Source: Ustilago trichophora | Lineage: Eukaryota > Basidiomycota > Ustilaginomycetes > Ustilaginales > Ustilaginaceae | Length of the DNA stretch: 64,000 nucleotides | Direction of reading: 5' to 3' | Assembly: GCA_900323505.1 (NCBI GenBank) | Contig: OOIN01000031.1 | Span: forward strand, 186,001-250,000 | Shown here: positions 22,559 through 34,514 of the stretch, one piece after another | Layout of the letters: each line of letters opens with the position of its first letter | How positions within the stretch are numbered: the stretch's first letter is position 1 | Made by a program: the position numbers and the translations under genes | The notes under the pieces: generated by a model | Databases searched by the model: none | The model's input: the letters and a program-made list of their open reading frames with translations, nothing else | Told to the model about the DNA's origin: nothing

Positions 22559-25500
22559 ATGAACCCCAGCATCTCCATCCCCGACCGTCTTCCCGTCCTG
22601 CCTCTTCCATACCCGCTCGTTCTGCATCCCAACCTCCTCCTCTCCATCAACATCTCTTATGCACACTCGCTCAGCCTCCTCAAAGCTGCCCTGCAATACT
22701 CAGCACTCAAGGACGATGTCGAGTCCAACAACGATGCCAGCCAGCGATCTCGCCAGGTCGGCCGTTCCCGTCTCGACTCGAACAAGCCCATCATTATTGC
22801 CTGTGTCCCCACTCTGAAGGCTCCCAAGGGCACCGCTTCGGCTGACAAGCCTGCATCACGCGCCACCAATCCAGCCATGCCTTCCGAGACAAACAGTCGC
22901 AATCTCACCAGCGCTGAAGACAACGACACTCGCATTCGTATCAACGACCTCTACGACTGGGGTTGTGCTGCTCGACTCATGCGTCTTGTTCGCAACCCTC
23001 AGACTCAGACTTGCACCCTTCTCGTCTCGGGTCTCACCCGTGTCCGCATTGACCGATGGCTCTCGATCCGTGCTCCTCTCACTGCCACCACCATCGACCC
23101 CAAGAGCAACCTCGCCATCCCTGATGTGCCTATTCCCCTTGCCACTGCCACTGCTTTCGTAGACGAAGAATCTTGGCCCACCTTCCCCGAGGCTTCGCCT
23201 GGCGACATCGACCTTGTTGTCAAGCTCAAGAAGGCATCTGCTGAGCTTATCGATGCCATTGCTCAGCTTCAACCTCCTATCGACGCTAACACCCACACAC
23301 CTTCTCCAATCGTAGGCCCTGCTCTGCCTCTTCTCCCAGCCAGTCTGCTCAAGAAGCTTCGCGGCTTCATGCAAGATTGTCGAGAGTCTCAAGCAGCTCT
23401 GCTCGCCGACATCGTCGTCGGCACACTCGGCGGTGCATGCGAGTGGTCCGAGCGGGTCGCCATCCTGGGTGACTGGGACCAGCGTGAGCGTGTTCGCCAC
23501 TCGGTCGATATCATCCTCAATGGCGTCAAGCGTGTCAAGCTGGCTCGCGAGCTTCTCACCGCCCTCTCGTCTCCGCTCAACCCAAGCAACAAGGAGACCG
23601 TCATTCGCTCACAGCTCGAGGCCTTGCTCAACCAGCTTGCTGCCCTCAACCAGGGCGTGGCCGCACGCATCTCTGCTATCACCTCCAACACCGGGGACAA
23701 GGATGACGGCAAGGTAGGCGGAGGCATCATCATTCGTGCACCTCCCTCCCGCAACAACACCAGCAACGACAACGGAAGCGGCCCCATCATCACGGGGCCC
23801 CTCGGTGGACGCCGAGGTGGCAAGCCCGGCATCAAAGGTATGTCCGGTGGAGGCCTGCCAGGATCCAACAGTGGCGATGATGATGAGGACGAAGTAGCCG
23901 AGCTCGCCAAAAAGCTGGAGCAAGCTCGCCTTAGCCCTGAAGCACGCAAGGCCTGCGATAAGGAGCTCAAGCGACTTTCGCGCATACCACAGCAGAGTGT
24001 TGAGCGCGGTGTGGTCATCACTTACCTCGAGATCATGGCTGAGCTGCCATGGGAGAAGATCAGTGCCGACGTCGAGCCGACTCGTGATCCCAAGGACAAA
24101 GCCCTCGTGCTGCACCAAAAGAGCAACAGTGCTCCTGTTCCCGAGGAAGGCATCGTTGATCGTGCCCGACGCATCCTCGACGCTGACCACTACGGTCTCG
24201 AGAAGGTTAAGAAGCGTCTTATCGAGTATCTTGCCGTGCTCGAGCTCAAGACCACTCAAGCTCGCGAGCGTTTTGAAGCAGAAGAGGCCGAGGAGCGCAA
24301 GGCAACTGAAGAGCGACGCAGAGCCACTCCATCCGCATCGACCGACGATGCCGCTGCTGGCGACGATGACGATATCACCATGGCCGGTGATAGCGACGAT
24401 GCCGAAGATCTTGTTGCCCGCGAGCAAGGCATCTCAAAGGAGGAAATCGAAGACGAGAAGCGCCGTCGCCGCAACGAAAAGCTGCGTGTTGGCGACAAGG
24501 GCCCTATCCTGCTCCTTGTTGGTCCTCCAGGCACGGGTAAGACCTCGATCGCAAAGTCGCTTGCTTCGGCTCTCCAGCGACCCTTCACCCGACTCTCGCT
24601 CGGAGGTGTCCGTGACGAGGCCGAGATTCGAGGTCACCGTCGAACCTATGTCGGCGCCATGCCGGGCTCGATCGTGTCATCGCTCCGTAAGGTGGGTGTA
24701 TCTGACCCTGTGATCTTGTTGGATGAAGTTGACAAGCTCGGAAGTGGCAATGGTCTGCACGGTGACCCTATGGCAGCTATGCTCGAGGTGTTGGACCCTG
24801 AGCAAAACCACACGTTCAGCGACCACTACATCAACGTTCCCATCGATCTCAGCCGCGTTCTGTTCATTGCTACCGCCAACTCGCTCGACACGATCTCGCC
24901 ACCCTTGCTGGACCGAACCGAGGTGATTCACATCTCTGGTTACACTCACGATGAAAAGACAGCCATCGCACGCCAGTATCTGCTGCCCAAGCAGATCAAG
25001 GCGCAGGGTTTGGCACCGGATCAGCTTGTAGCCTCAGACAGTGTGCTGCTCAAGGTCGCCATGGGCTACACGCGCGAGGCAGGTGTTCGAACCTTGGAGC
25101 GCGAGATCGGAGCCTTGGCACGGGCCAAGGCCGTCGAATATTCGCAGTCCAAAAAGGGCACTCTGCGTGACGAACAGGGCAACCCCAAGGAGTACGATCC
25201 TGTCATCCGAGAGACCGATCTCGAGAAATACCTCGGCCCCGATACCTACGAGCCCGAAGTAGCCGAAGCCAATGCACGACCAGGTGTATCAACCGGTCTG
25301 GCCTACCAAGGCTCAGGGTCGGGTGGTATCTTGCACATTGAGTCGCTCCTGCTTCCACCTGGCAGTGGCTATCTCAAGCTGACCGGATCGCTTGGTGATG
25401 TGATCCGCGAGTCGGCAGAGTTGGCACTGTCGTGGGTGAAAGGCAATGCTTTCCAGTTGGGCATTGTCCATTCGCGCGATTCCGAGTTCCCCAAGAATGA

Positions 25501-25948
25501 CATTCACTTGCACTTGCCTTCGGGTGCCATCCCCAAGGATGGACCATCAGCTGGTGTAGCCATGACGTGCGCCCTGGTCAGTCTGTTGACCAAGACGCCC
25601 ATCTCTCCTTACCTGGCCATGACAGGAGAGGTGACACTGCGAGGCGTGGTGATGCCCGTGGGTGGTATTCGAGAGAAGTTGACGGCAGCCTCGCGTGCTG
25701 GCATCCGCAAGGTGTTGCTGCCTTATCGCAACCGTAAGGATGTTGAGGCAGACTTGCCAAAGAAGGTGCGCGACGAACTCGAGATCAAGTACGTCAAGAC
25801 CGTGTGGGAGGCCATGGAGGCTGCGTTCGGCAACAAGCTGTTTGAGAATGCAGCGCTTGCGCTCGAGGCGAATGGATATGGACATGAGCACGAGGGTATT
25901 CGCGAAGGCCGACGCTTGATGCACGAGATGGAGGACTCGCGCCTGTGA
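22559..25948 (+). CDS. lon2: Peroxisomal Lon protease (Lon2/LONP2 type)
   Basis: ATP-dependent serine protease of 1129 residues, one exon. Order: LON substrate-binding domain (about 12-370), helical linker, AAA+ module with Walker A GPPGTGKT (655-662) and Walker [12 protein letters not shown] (718 on), then a proteolytic domain with the Ser-Lys dyad S997 (PKDGPSAG) and K1040 (GIREKL). The last three residues are SRL, a type-1 peroxisomal targeting signal, and there is no mitochondrial presequence; together these indicate the peroxisomal rather than the mitochondrial enzyme. Its role would be degradation and quality control of matrix proteins. Compared with typical Lon it has a Gly-rich insert near 390-440 and a charged insert of about 75 residues just before Walker A. 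Confidence 0.96.
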   Translation: MNPSISIPDRLPVLPLPYPLVLHPNLLLSINISYAHSLSLLKAALQYSALKDDVESNNDASQRSRQVGRSRLDSNKPIIIACVPTLKAPKGTASADKPASRATNPAMPSETNSRNLTSAEDNDTRIRINDLYDWGCAARLMRLVRNPQTQTCTLLVSGLTRVRIDRWLSIRAPLTATTIDPKSNLAIPDVPIPLATATAFVDEESWPTFPEASPGDIDLVVKLKKASAELIDAIAQLQPPIDANTHTPSPIVGPALPLLPASLLKKLRGFMQDCRESQAALLADIVVGTLGGACEWSERVAILGDWDQRERVRHSVDIILNGVKRVKLARELLTALSSPLNPSNKETVIRSQLEALLNQLAALNQGVAARISAITSNTGDKDDGKVGGGIIIRAPPSRNNTSNDNGSGPIITGPLGGRRGGKPGIKGMSGGGLPGSNSGDDDEDEVAELAKKLEQARLSPEARKACDKELKRLSRIPQQSVERGVVITYLEIMAELPWEKISADVEPTRDPKDKALVLHQKSNSAPVPEEGIVDRARRILDADHYGLEKVKKRLIEYLAVLELKTTQARERFEAEEAEERKATEERRRATPSASTDDAAAGDDDDITMAGDSDDAEDLVAREQGISKEEIEDEKRRRRNEKLRVGDKGPILLLVGPPGTGKTSIAKSLASALQRPFTRLSLGGVRDEAEIRGHRRTYVGAMPGSIVSSLRKVGVSDPVILLDEVDKLGSGNGLHGDPMAAMLEVLDPEQNHTFSDHYINVPIDLSRVLFIATANSLDTISPPLLDRTEVIHISGYTHDEKTAIARQYLLPKQIKAQGLAPDQLVASDSVLLKVAMGYTREAGVRTLEREIGALARAKAVEYSQSKKGTLRDEQGNPKEYDPVIRETDLEKYLGPDTYEPEVAEANARPGVSTGLAYQGSGSGGILHIESLLLPPGSGYLKLTGSLGDVIRESAELALSWVKGNAFQLGIVHSRDSEFPKNDIHLHLPSGAIPKDGPSAGVAMTCALVSLLTKTPISPYLAMTGEVTLRGVVMPVGGIREKLTAASRAGIRKVLLPYRNRKDVEADLPKKVRDELEIKYVKTVWEAMEAAFGNKLFENAALALEANGYGHEHEGIREGRRLMHEMEDSRL

Positions 25949-26588
25949 TTTCCTTGCTCTCCTATCTGCTTTTTTCCTCCATGACATGCTACAGTGGTTG
26001 TGATTTCTTAGATTGGCTTGTAGCTCCGATTCTAGCTTCTTTACGGTTTTTCTTGTTCATTGATACGGCTTTGCTTGTTCTTGTTTTGTCACTTCTGCCT
26101 TGTTATTCTGCTTGCTTGTATTGTATCAATGCTCGATCCGTTGTCATAATGGAAGGATTTCTGTATCACTCTGGTAGCCATTTCAGACTGTGCATTGTCT
26201 TGATATACTGTATGGCAGAAGTGGGGTCTGTTTGTCTGCACCGAGAGGCGACAATTGGCAAGCACAAGTGCCAAAAGGAGCGGAGAAATGTAAGGCCGAT
26301 AGCGGGAGATTGAGTGGAGCAGAAAGGGGTGGAAGCTGACTGTAGTTTGACGTCAGGGCACGAGTAGCAGCCGGAAGGTTTTATCCGGGAACAGCGTTTT
26401 AGAGCGTAAATTGGTTGGGGAATGCATAAGCGAAGTACTGTAGAGTAACTTACTATAGTGGCTATCGGGTCACTAGAATGTGAGCAAGTAGTTATGTGTG
26501 ATTTTCAGAGGCATCTGATCAGATGTCGTTTGCAACAGATGTGCATTCCCGCCCCCGCTCCGAGAAATCTACGTTGAACGCTCGACAC

Positions 26589-26615
26589 TTTTTTTTTTTT
26601 TTTTTTTTTTTTTTT
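26589..26615. repeat. Homopolymer T27
   Basis: Uninterrupted run of 27 T on the plus strand, flanked by GACAC and GGTCGACAC. Possible nucleosome-excluding element; also a likely site of length error. Confidence 0.9.
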
Positions 26616-27375
26616 GGTCGACACAGATGTACAGTACGCACAAAGGACGAGCGAGGGAGTGAAACGAAAAGGTAAGAGCTGAGAGGCTTGGACTTTGTTT
26701 GCCGAAGTACAGTAGTCTAGTCAAACAGTGGCAAAAGAAATACGGTAGGCAATGTGAAAAAAAAGGCAGGGCAGGAGAGTAGCATTTCGCTTACCTCACA
26801 CTTGAAGAGACTGCCAAGAGGAGCGAGGCGGCAAGAACACGGTAAAGGAGAGGACATGGCGTGGTCTTTGGCCAAAGCTCCAAAAAACCAGATGCCGGCG
26901 ACCGTCTTGGCTGGTGGGTGCCTTGTCTTGATCTTGTCACACCTGTCTGGCGTTCCGCGGGGTTTGCGTGGCCGTCTGTGACTTGGTCGGCTTGCTGACA
27001 CTCGATATATTCACAAAGTCGCTCTTGGATCGCTTGCCGTGCACAGCCCGAGTTGGAAGCGAACAAAGTCGTAGATAGTGAGCTCTTCTTGACTCCGCCC
27101 ATTCCTCTGCTAGTCTCATCATAATCTTGGCTAGTTTCCAACGCAACCATCCATTGTTTGCAAAACATCGAGCAATTGCCTTGGCATTCAAACGGTAGAT
27201 AGTGAGGGTGGCAACTTGAACGAGTGGCCGCCATCCAATGGCATGGATCTTCTCTGTTTGGGCGATGGCTTGGGCGGTGATTTTGAATTTTAGCCTCGAG
27301 ATTAAGCGTCGGATTTTCGCCCCTTTGTCGGCCGGTGGTGTGGAAAAGAAGCTGAGTCGGCGTCGACACAGCGTG

Positions 27376-27387
27376 TACTGTACAGTA
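27376..27387. repeat. Perfect 12-bp palindrome TACTGTACAGTA
   Basis: TACTGTA and TACAGTA overlap by two bases to form a self-complementary 12-mer. This is the most symmetrical copy of the family and may show the full recognition site of a dimeric binding protein. Confidence 0.9.
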
Positions 27388-28306
27388 AAGAAAGGCAAAG
27401 GATGTGTCCGACGCGACTGCAGGATTCTTGTTTGCTGAGCTATTTGATTTCCAGCTAGATTACACCACTGTACACTACAGTGGCTACAGCGAAGCTCGGC
27501 TTGGCCAAATTGTCCTCTGTGCGTCGACGTGACCGAGTGACTGACGACACGATTATGGCTGACTGTCGCTCTTGATTAATTCGCCACCGCCTCATTCTAT
27601 CTCTCTCTTGCCCTCCCTCCCTTACTTCTCATCACAGGTGTTCGTCACCATCGCAATCCACTATTCCTCCTTCACATCCTCGACCCGTAATACTCTATCA
27701 GGTCGACGGCATTTTTTGTCGCATCTTCTTCACCTTTTGACACCGCCACACTGTATTCCATTCTTCCCCACTTGCAGGTCGAGTCCGGTTTCGCTACTCT
27801 ATCATCATCATTTCTTCCTCACCAGCGTCTTGACACTGGTTCCACACCCGCATCTTGACATTCGTGATACCAACATCACCGTTCGATTTCCCATCTAGCC
27901 TCCCGCATCCACCTCGCCACCGCCTTCTTTCAACCCTTGGACGTGACCTCTACGCAAAAGCCGAATCATCCAAGCATCACGCGTCAATCATCTCGCAGCA
28001 TCACAGTTTCAGCATCTACGATCGCCCTCTTCATCCTGCATCCTGCATCCGAGCTTCGCACAAGGCCTTGTTCATTGCCTGGCGTCTGCAATTGGCTCGA
28101 ATACAGCTAGCATCCAAATTAGCTCGTGAGCTTTTTCATCTACCACCCGGCATATCGATCCGACGCGCCACGCTCACAGCTCATTTACGGCCGCCGAGTC
28201 AGCATTATCCGCTTCTCATCTCACCTTCAGCCTCTCCACCGATTAGAACCGCTTGAGCCAGGCACGGGCAACCTAATTCTACTTCCGACTGCACTCCGCC
28301 GTCGTC

Positions 28307-31192
28307 ATGTCAAATCCTTACCAGCAGCAACAGCCCATGGCATCTGGCAGCAATCCCCCAATGTCGACGCCACTTCCCACCAGGCGAGGCCGTGGAAGAC
28401 CACCAAAACATCGTGACCCTTATGCGCCACCCGCCAAACCTGCCCCTCCTCCTCCACCCAAGCTCACACCGCAGCCTCGCACGTCTCACATCACTTCACC
28501 ACGTCTCAGAGCAGCACAACCTACTGCGTATTCAGCAACAGGCTCTCCCTTCCAACCACCACAGCCCACCGGTTACCCTTTGCATAGCCTGGGACCAGGT
28601 ATCCCGGAACAGCAGAACGTCTTCTACCAGCCCGTACCAGCTGGCGTGCACTCTTCGCCACTCGCCGCTGCCAGCAGCGTGCCCTCTTTCCCACCGATGC
28701 CCACTTTTCAACGCCAACAAGAGTTGCAGCAACACCAGAGTCAGCAGAGTGTCCGCGAAGCGCAACAGGTCCGAGCCTCTAACGTACGCAGACAGAGCAT
28801 GGAAGGTGCCGCCGCCCTCCCTCCGTCGCCTGCATCTTCATCAGCCACTCAGCAGGCTTTCATCGGCGGTGCTGCTACATTATCGACAACTCTGCCCGAA
28901 GCAACTATTATGACCGCTGCTGGTGGCTCAATAGGTGCAGGTCTCGGCCAGGCCGTTGGCAATGCCGGTGCTTCACCAGCTAGCCGCACACGGCGCAAGG
29001 CCGACGCCAACGAGCCCGAGCTCAAGCTGCCCGAGCCTCACGACGCTGGCTGGATGACCGAACCTGCCAATGCTGCCGAGGCGCAGCGTGCCTATGCTGC
29101 CGTCGTCGACTGCATCCGCAATCACGCAGACGCGACAGGACGCAGACTCGCAGAGCCCTTTGAAGAGTGTCCTGACCCAGAAGTTGATCCGGAATTCTAT
29201 GAAAGGGTCGAAAAGCCAACTTCGCTCTCGGCGATCTCGCAGCGCGTCCGAGAGGATGAATATCCCAGCGCCACCGACTTTGAGATGGACATGCTTCAAC
29301 TTTTCGAGAATGCACGCAGACTCCATCCCATCGGCACGCAGATGTACGGCGATGCCGTGGTGCTCCAACGACTCTACCACGAGATCACCAAAGCCAAGCC
29401 ATCGAGACACGAGCCTATCACTGCAGAGGCCGTTATCGCCGCTGCGGCACAGGCCGATGCGAGTCGTCACTTTTCATCCATCCCTCACGGCCCGCTCTAT
29501 GCCAGTGCCGGCTCGCATGGTGATCTTACCACCCGTATCAGCAGCAAGTCCAAGACCTATTATGAGCATCTTAACCTCAAAGGCAAGGCCTTCCGCGTCG
29601 GTGACTGGATTCATCTCATCAACCCTTCGGACCCCACCAAGCCCATCGTTGCTCAGATCTTCAAAGTGTTGCGACGTGAAGATGACGACCCGGATCAGGG
29701 CTGGGTAACGGTCTGCTGGTACTATCGTCCCGAACAGACCTTCCACCCGGCTTCCAAAAAGTTTTTCAAGGATGAGGTGGTCAAGACCGGCTACTTTGCA
29801 GACCATCACATCGAGGACATTTTGGAAAAGATCATGGTCATGTTCTATACCAAGTATATCCGTGGTCGACCCAAGCCAGAATATTGGGATCCACGCAGTC
29901 CACTCTACGTCACCGAGTCGAGGTACAATGAACAGCAGCGCGTCTTCCACAAGATCAAGAGCTGGGCCAGTTGTGTTCCAGAGGAGATTCGTAAGGTGGA
30001 GACGCCCATGAACTACTTTGACAAAGCCATCGCGCCGCCACCCAAAGAAGAGTCGCCTTTCCTTCGTGGCGTACAGGGTCCAGGTGCTTTACGCGATGAA
30101 GATGCCACCAATGGAGAGGTCGCCGAGTTCCCAGATCTGTTTAAAGACGCTCCCGACGAATTTCGGCCGAAAAAGAAGGGTCGTGGCGCCGACGGGTCGG
30201 GTGGCGAAGCTGCAGGTGAAGCCTTTACCCGCCTGGCTTCGCTTGTCGCAGCGCGCATCACTCCTGATCAATACTTCCGATTGCAACAGCTGCTGTCCAC
30301 TCCTCAGGCTGCTTCTCTCGACATGACACAGGTCAGCAACGAACTCGGCGGTGTCGATGCCAACCTGCTCACGGAACTGCGCAACGCGGCTGTCGCTGCT
30401 GGTGTCGCGTCTGCCGGTCTGGACAAGGTCGCTTCGTCCAATTTTGCTGCTGGTGTAGCTGGCGTTGCTCAGGTCCAGCAAGATCAGACAAGCGCTCAAT
30501 CGCAGCCTCCCACTGTCGGTGTTGTCGATTTGACTCGCTCGCAACGCGGCGAAGGGTTCTACGCAGCACTTCCGCAAGAGACACGGGACCTCTTTGCTGA
30601 TCAGCCAGGAGGTCAGGTCAATTGGTATGCTGCTGCGCCCTTGGACCTTCCGCTGCAGCATGACTTGCATAAGAATGGCTTCTATGCTCCTCAGCAGGCG
30701 CATTTGCGAAACCATACCCTCGACTATCTCTACCACCAGACTGTCATGCGCAGTGAAGGCGATGCCAACGCCGACCAACAGGCACGTAGTGGTGGCCGGG
30801 TCGGAGGATCGCAGCCATTGCAACCAAGCGCTTCAGCCAATGGCAGCTCGACTCCACGCGCCATGTTGCAAAGCTCGTCTCCCTATGTTCCACACGCTTC
30901 AGGAATGTACGACTTCCTAGCCCCCAGCGCCCGCAATTCGCCCCTGATGCGCCCCGGCTTCAGTGGCGTTGTCGGCGGTGGAGCGGTGGGCGGACCCCAC
31001 ATGCCGACTGCCAGCAGCAACGGCAGCACGGACGAAGCCCTGACACCCGTTATGAACCAGAATCAGGGCTGGTATGGCGGCAACGAGTGGGGCGAAGATC
31101 CGCAAAAGACCGCAGAGGCGCTCGCAGAATTCTCGAATCAGTACAGCGATGGAAGCCAGCTCAACCTGTCTCACTACCTGTCACCCCTTTAG
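28307..31192 (+). CDS. rsc1: Rsc1/Rsc2-type subunit of the RSC chromatin remodelling complex
   Basis: A 961-residue single-exon protein. It has an AT-hook (RRGRGRPPK, residues 26-34) and a long Gln/Pro/Ala-rich region. A bromodomain spans about 263-361, with a C-terminal helix typical of Rsc1 and polybromo (MYGDAVVLQRLYHEI). A BAH domain (about 417-540) contains FRVGDWIHLINP and VCWYYRPEQTFH. After it comes the conserved RSC block (KPEYWDPRSPLYVTESRYNE) and a low-complexity tail. In yeast, Rsc1/2 place RSC on acetylated promoters. Yeast Rsc1 has two bromodomains; only one is clear here, and the region where the other would be is low-complexity. Confidence 0.93.
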   Translation: MSNPYQQQQPMASGSNPPMSTPLPTRRGRGRPPKHRDPYAPPAKPAPPPPPKLTPQPRTSHITSPRLRAAQPTAYSATGSPFQPPQPTGYPLHSLGPGIPEQQNVFYQPVPAGVHSSPLAAASSVPSFPPMPTFQRQQELQQHQSQQSVREAQQVRASNVRRQSMEGAAALPPSPASSSATQQAFIGGAATLSTTLPEATIMTAAGGSIGAGLGQAVGNAGASPASRTRRKADANEPELKLPEPHDAGWMTEPANAAEAQRAYAAVVDCIRNHADATGRRLAEPFEECPDPEVDPEFYERVEKPTSLSAISQRVREDEYPSATDFEMDMLQLFENARRLHPIGTQMYGDAVVLQRLYHEITKAKPSRHEPITAEAVIAAAAQADASRHFSSIPHGPLYASAGSHGDLTTRISSKSKTYYEHLNLKGKAFRVGDWIHLINPSDPTKPIVAQIFKVLRREDDDPDQGWVTVCWYYRPEQTFHPASKKFFKDEVVKTGYFADHHIEDILEKIMVMFYTKYIRGRPKPEYWDPRSPLYVTESRYNEQQRVFHKIKSWASCVPEEIRKVETPMNYFDKAIAPPPKEESPFLRGVQGPGALRDEDATNGEVAEFPDLFKDAPDEFRPKKKGRGADGSGGEAAGEAFTRLASLVAARITPDQYFRLQQLLSTPQAASLDMTQVSNELGGVDANLLTELRNAAVAAGVASAGLDKVASSNFAAGVAGVAQVQQDQTSAQSQPPTVGVVDLTRSQRGEGFYAALPQETRDLFADQPGGQVNWYAAAPLDLPLQHDLHKNGFYAPQQAHLRNHTLDYLYHQTVMRSEGDANADQQARSGGRVGGSQPLQPSASANGSSTPRAMLQSSSPYVPHASGMYDFLAPSARNSPLMRPGFSGVVGGGAVGGPHMPTASSNGSTDEALTPVMNQNQGWYGGNEWGEDPQKTAEALAEFSNQYSDGSQLNLSHYLSPL

Positions 31193-32269
31193 AAGGAAGC
31201 GTATGGAACTTCGGCTGCCAACCTCCCTCGTGTTGTTGAAGCTTTTGGCGCTCTATCCGCAAATAGACACTCTCACACATCTGTGCATCCCGGACGCGGC
31301 CTATACTCTCCTCGTCCTCTTGCAAGGATTTTCGCTTCCTCCACTGTTTGGATCCTGTACTACTTTGTCTCTCCCTCCCCACCCCTAACCACCCCTAACC
31401 ACCCGACAGCACCTCTCCTCTCGCTCTAATTTTGTCCCGACATCCATATCGCACTTTTATCTTCTCGTTGCATCTGTCAATTCTATTGTATTTGTGTAGT
31501 CCATCTTCAACGTAGGCATAGGCATGATTGTTCGAGATTGTGAGGACGGCAGTCGCTAGATTTGGCTCTGGGGTCGAGGAAGAAGAAGATATTGCGAAAT
31601 GAGAGGCTGCTTACGTAATAAAGGGTTGGCATGGAAAGTGTCACCCGATCACCGCAATGCAGTATCGAAGCAGAAATGGGAGAAAATTGGGCACAGAGCA
31701 ACGCGATCGAAGAAAAATATCAGACTTTCTCCTTTCTCTCTTTTGGTTGGTCACTGCGTTCCGACCCTCCAAGGTGCACGCAGAAAGCGACCGTCCATGC
31801 TGAGTGTCCGAATGGGTCAGGTTTTGTGTACTATACTCTCCTTGCCTCTTCTCTCTCCTTCCTCCATCTATTCCTCCTGACATCCCAGAATCCAGAACCC
31901 AGAACCCAATACCCTAGTTTTGCTTCTTGTCCCCTCTTCGTTTCTTGTTCATACCCGCTCAACTTCCCAGTCTCCTGCTCTTCAGGTTGATCCATATTCC
32001 CCCCCATCCAGTTCAGCATCCCAATTCCTTGGCCACAGAAACCCTTTCATAGCTACCGATCAAATACATAGTCTCAAGCCCATCAACAGCATCTTAGGCA
32101 TCCTTTCGACCTTCATTGCTCTCATTCATACATTGGCACTGCTTCGATTTTCCACCAGTGACTCGATCTCATCACAAGCAAAAGTTTCCAAGACTACCCC
32201 AACCATCCATCTAATTTTTTTTTCCACCCCGTAACTCAGCTTCAAGCTTCAAGGCTTCAAACCGCAATC
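31193..32269. other. Intergenic region between rsc1 and scd6
   Basis: Holds the rsc1 3' end and the CT-rich leader of scd6. Open frames at 31599-31990 lack any recognisable feature. There are no TACWGTA sites. Confidence 0.55.
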
Positions 32270-34015
32270 ATGGCCACCGCAGAATACATCGGAGCGCTCA
32301 TCTCGCTCATCTCTAAATCCGATATTCGTTATCAAGGCCTTCTCGCCTCCATCAACCCAAACGAGGCCACCATCGCTCTTGAAAAGGTCCGATCTTGGGG
32401 TACCGAAGGCCGTGTCTCTGTCCAAGGCCGTCCTCAAGAGGAAATCCCTCCTAGCGATCATGTTTATGAATACATCATGTTCCGCGCTGCCGACGTCAAG
32501 GACTTGAAGATTGACGACCCGAACCCACCCAAGCAGCAACCTCCTGTTCCTCAACCTGCGCTTAATGATCCCGCGATTCTCAACGTAAGTATGAATGCGA
32601 TGACAGCACATCTGTACATGGGCCGACCGAGGACTATGGTCAAGACGATACTGTGATGAACTATTTACGGATGTAAAACTGCCCTCGAAAGGGGGCTTGT
32701 CATTTTGTCCGAGAGCGCAAAACCGTGTGGATTTCTCCGTTGCCTTCCTACTGATTTCTTCCCTCGCCAGACGTCCTTGCAAGCCCATGATGCAGATGCG
32801 AATGCAGATGCCTCGATGCGATGTGCTTCGAAGCATAGTCACTGACTCGATCATATTCCTTTGCATTTTCGTGTTGAATGCACATGATAGTCTTCGGCCC
32901 CTTCTTCGGGTCCAGGTGGATTCGTTCCACCAGCGGGGATGTACGGCATGATGCCTCCGCCGCCATTCGGTGCTGCTCCTTACCCTGGTGCACCTGGGTT
33001 CGGCGGTCCTTCCCCTCCACAGTTTAAGGGGCAGCCACCCCAGCAGTCCCCCATTCCTCCTTCGCAGAACACAGCGACATCTCCTTCCGCAGCACCCGAG
33101 GCCAGCAAGCCATCGAAACCTGCCACTCCTCCTTCTGCCGAGCCGGTCAAGGCAGAAGAGAAATCGAGCGCAGACAAAGTCCTCGAAGAAATGTCCAAAT
33201 TGTCCGTCTCCAAACCCAACACCGCTCAACAACAGCCATCCTCCACTCCCTCCCCCTCCTCTCTCCCTCACGCTGCTCACCTCCCTGCCATCCCACACGC
33301 CGCCGCCGCCGCCGCCAAAGCCGCGGCTCAATCCGACCGTCGCGCTGCCGGTGCCGATCGTAGTGTCAACAACGGCCCTCGCACCAACCACCACCGTCAC
33401 CGAGCCGATGTTGGAGGACCCAGCATGCCCAACAAGGAATTCGACTTTGAATCGGCTAATGCCAAATTTCAAAAGCACAAGGACACCGTTGCAACTGCTA
33501 GTGGTGAGGAAGCAGCATCCGTCGAAGCATCTACCTCTTCGGCTTTGCAAGGCAATGGAGCAGGTGGATTGTTGGACGCCATTCCGCCGCCGAATGCCGA
33601 GAGTCAGAGTAGCTTTTACGACAAGAGCGGATTCTTTGACAACATCTCGAGCGAGATCAAGGAGAGGTATGAGAGGACTACGCCGAATGCTGGACAAGAA
33701 GCTGATGGTGGAGATGCGGGGAGTGGCTTCTTTGATGCTCCTGGTGGAAGAGGTGGTAGAGGGGGACGGGGTGGTGGAGGTAGAGGCAGGGGTCGAGCGA
33801 ATAGGATCGCGGAAGAGATGAAGAATATGCAGACGTTTGGCGATACTGGCGCTAGCGTTGGTGGTGGTGGTGGCAGCGGTGGTGGTGGAAGGGGTGGTCG
33901 GGGTAGAGGTGGTAGAGGCGGGTATAGGGGCCGAGGAGGTAGGGGTGGAGGAAGACAGCAACAGGGTCAATCGAATGGCGGGTATAACAATACTGCGCCC
34001 ATGCGAATGAGTTGA
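32270..34015 (+). CDS. scd6: Scd6/LSM14-type mRNA decapping and translation regulator
   Basis: Two exons, 32270-32584 and 32891-34015, joined across a 306-nt intron (GTAAGT donor, TAG acceptor) to give 479 residues. Exon 1 is the LSM14 domain (ISKSDIRYQGLLASINPNEA). Exon 2 begins in frame with SSAPSSGPGG and holds a Pro-rich linker, an FDF motif (NKEFDFESANAKF, about 284-302), an FFD box (FYDKSGFFDNISSEI, about 345-361), a TFG-like segment (MKNMQTFGD), and a C-terminal Arg-Gly-Gly repeat region to residue 479. In yeast and animals these proteins act in P-bodies: they bind eIF4G through RGG repeats and Dhh1/DDX6 and Edc3/Dcp2 through FDF and LSm, repressing translation and promoting decapping. 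Without the intron the frame breaks after 128 codons. Confidence 0.95.
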
Positions 34016-34514
34016 AAGAATTGAATTTCACACACAAATAGCCAGTTTGCACTGCAAGACACCTATCAACCGGCCGATTGCCAAGCGTGCGCTCGTACAA
34101 CACATTGACGAAGACTGATGAGTTACAGCACGTGACTGAAATTCGTATGTAAGACGGCGGCTGTTTGCCAAGATGAGATACATAGTTGACAAGAATGGAA
34201 GGCAAATACAGGGTTTCTTTTGTGATGAGGAGAGATGTGAGCGGGTCCCTTGTGTCAGGTTCGAAATGCTTGGGGGTTGGGGGAATTTGATGGTATCTTG
34301 ATTGATGTGAAAGGGTGGTGTGTTGACTTTTAGCTGCCAGGGATAGTGCGAGGTTTGTGGATGGTGTTGAGAAGGGAGATTGAGGGGGAGGGGGAGGGGG
34401 AGGTAGTGTTTGAAGACATGCGGCTTTGCTGAAGTTTATTCTCTGGTGTGCATTCCAACTCGCGCTTACATTCGCAGTGGGACTGCAATAGACTTTGTTG
34501 TCCACTTTTACGTC
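34016..34514. other. Convergent 3' region after scd6
   Basis: About 500 bp between the stops of convergent genes. It contains a G-rich purine stretch (GAGGGGGAGGG type, 34378-34403). No gene seen. Confidence 0.6.

Larger units (their letters stand above)
25949..28306. other. Intergenic region between lon2 and rsc1
   Basis: A 2.36 kb stretch with no confident gene. It contains a 27-base T run (26589-26615) and TACWGTA sites at 26206, 26436, 26630, 26708 and 27376/27381. Two overlapping minus-strand ORFs lie at 26791-27398, with no recognisable domain. From about 27570 the sequence is a CT-rich leader for the downstream gene and contains short upstream ORFs, including one of 133 codons ending at 28256. 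Confidence 0.55.

Noticed and set aside
32249..33970. 573-codon open frame on the minus strand across scd6
   Set aside because: Ser/Thr-rich translation arises from the antisense of Pro/Gly/Arg codons; the plus strand has the LSM14, FDF, FFD and RGG motifs in order.
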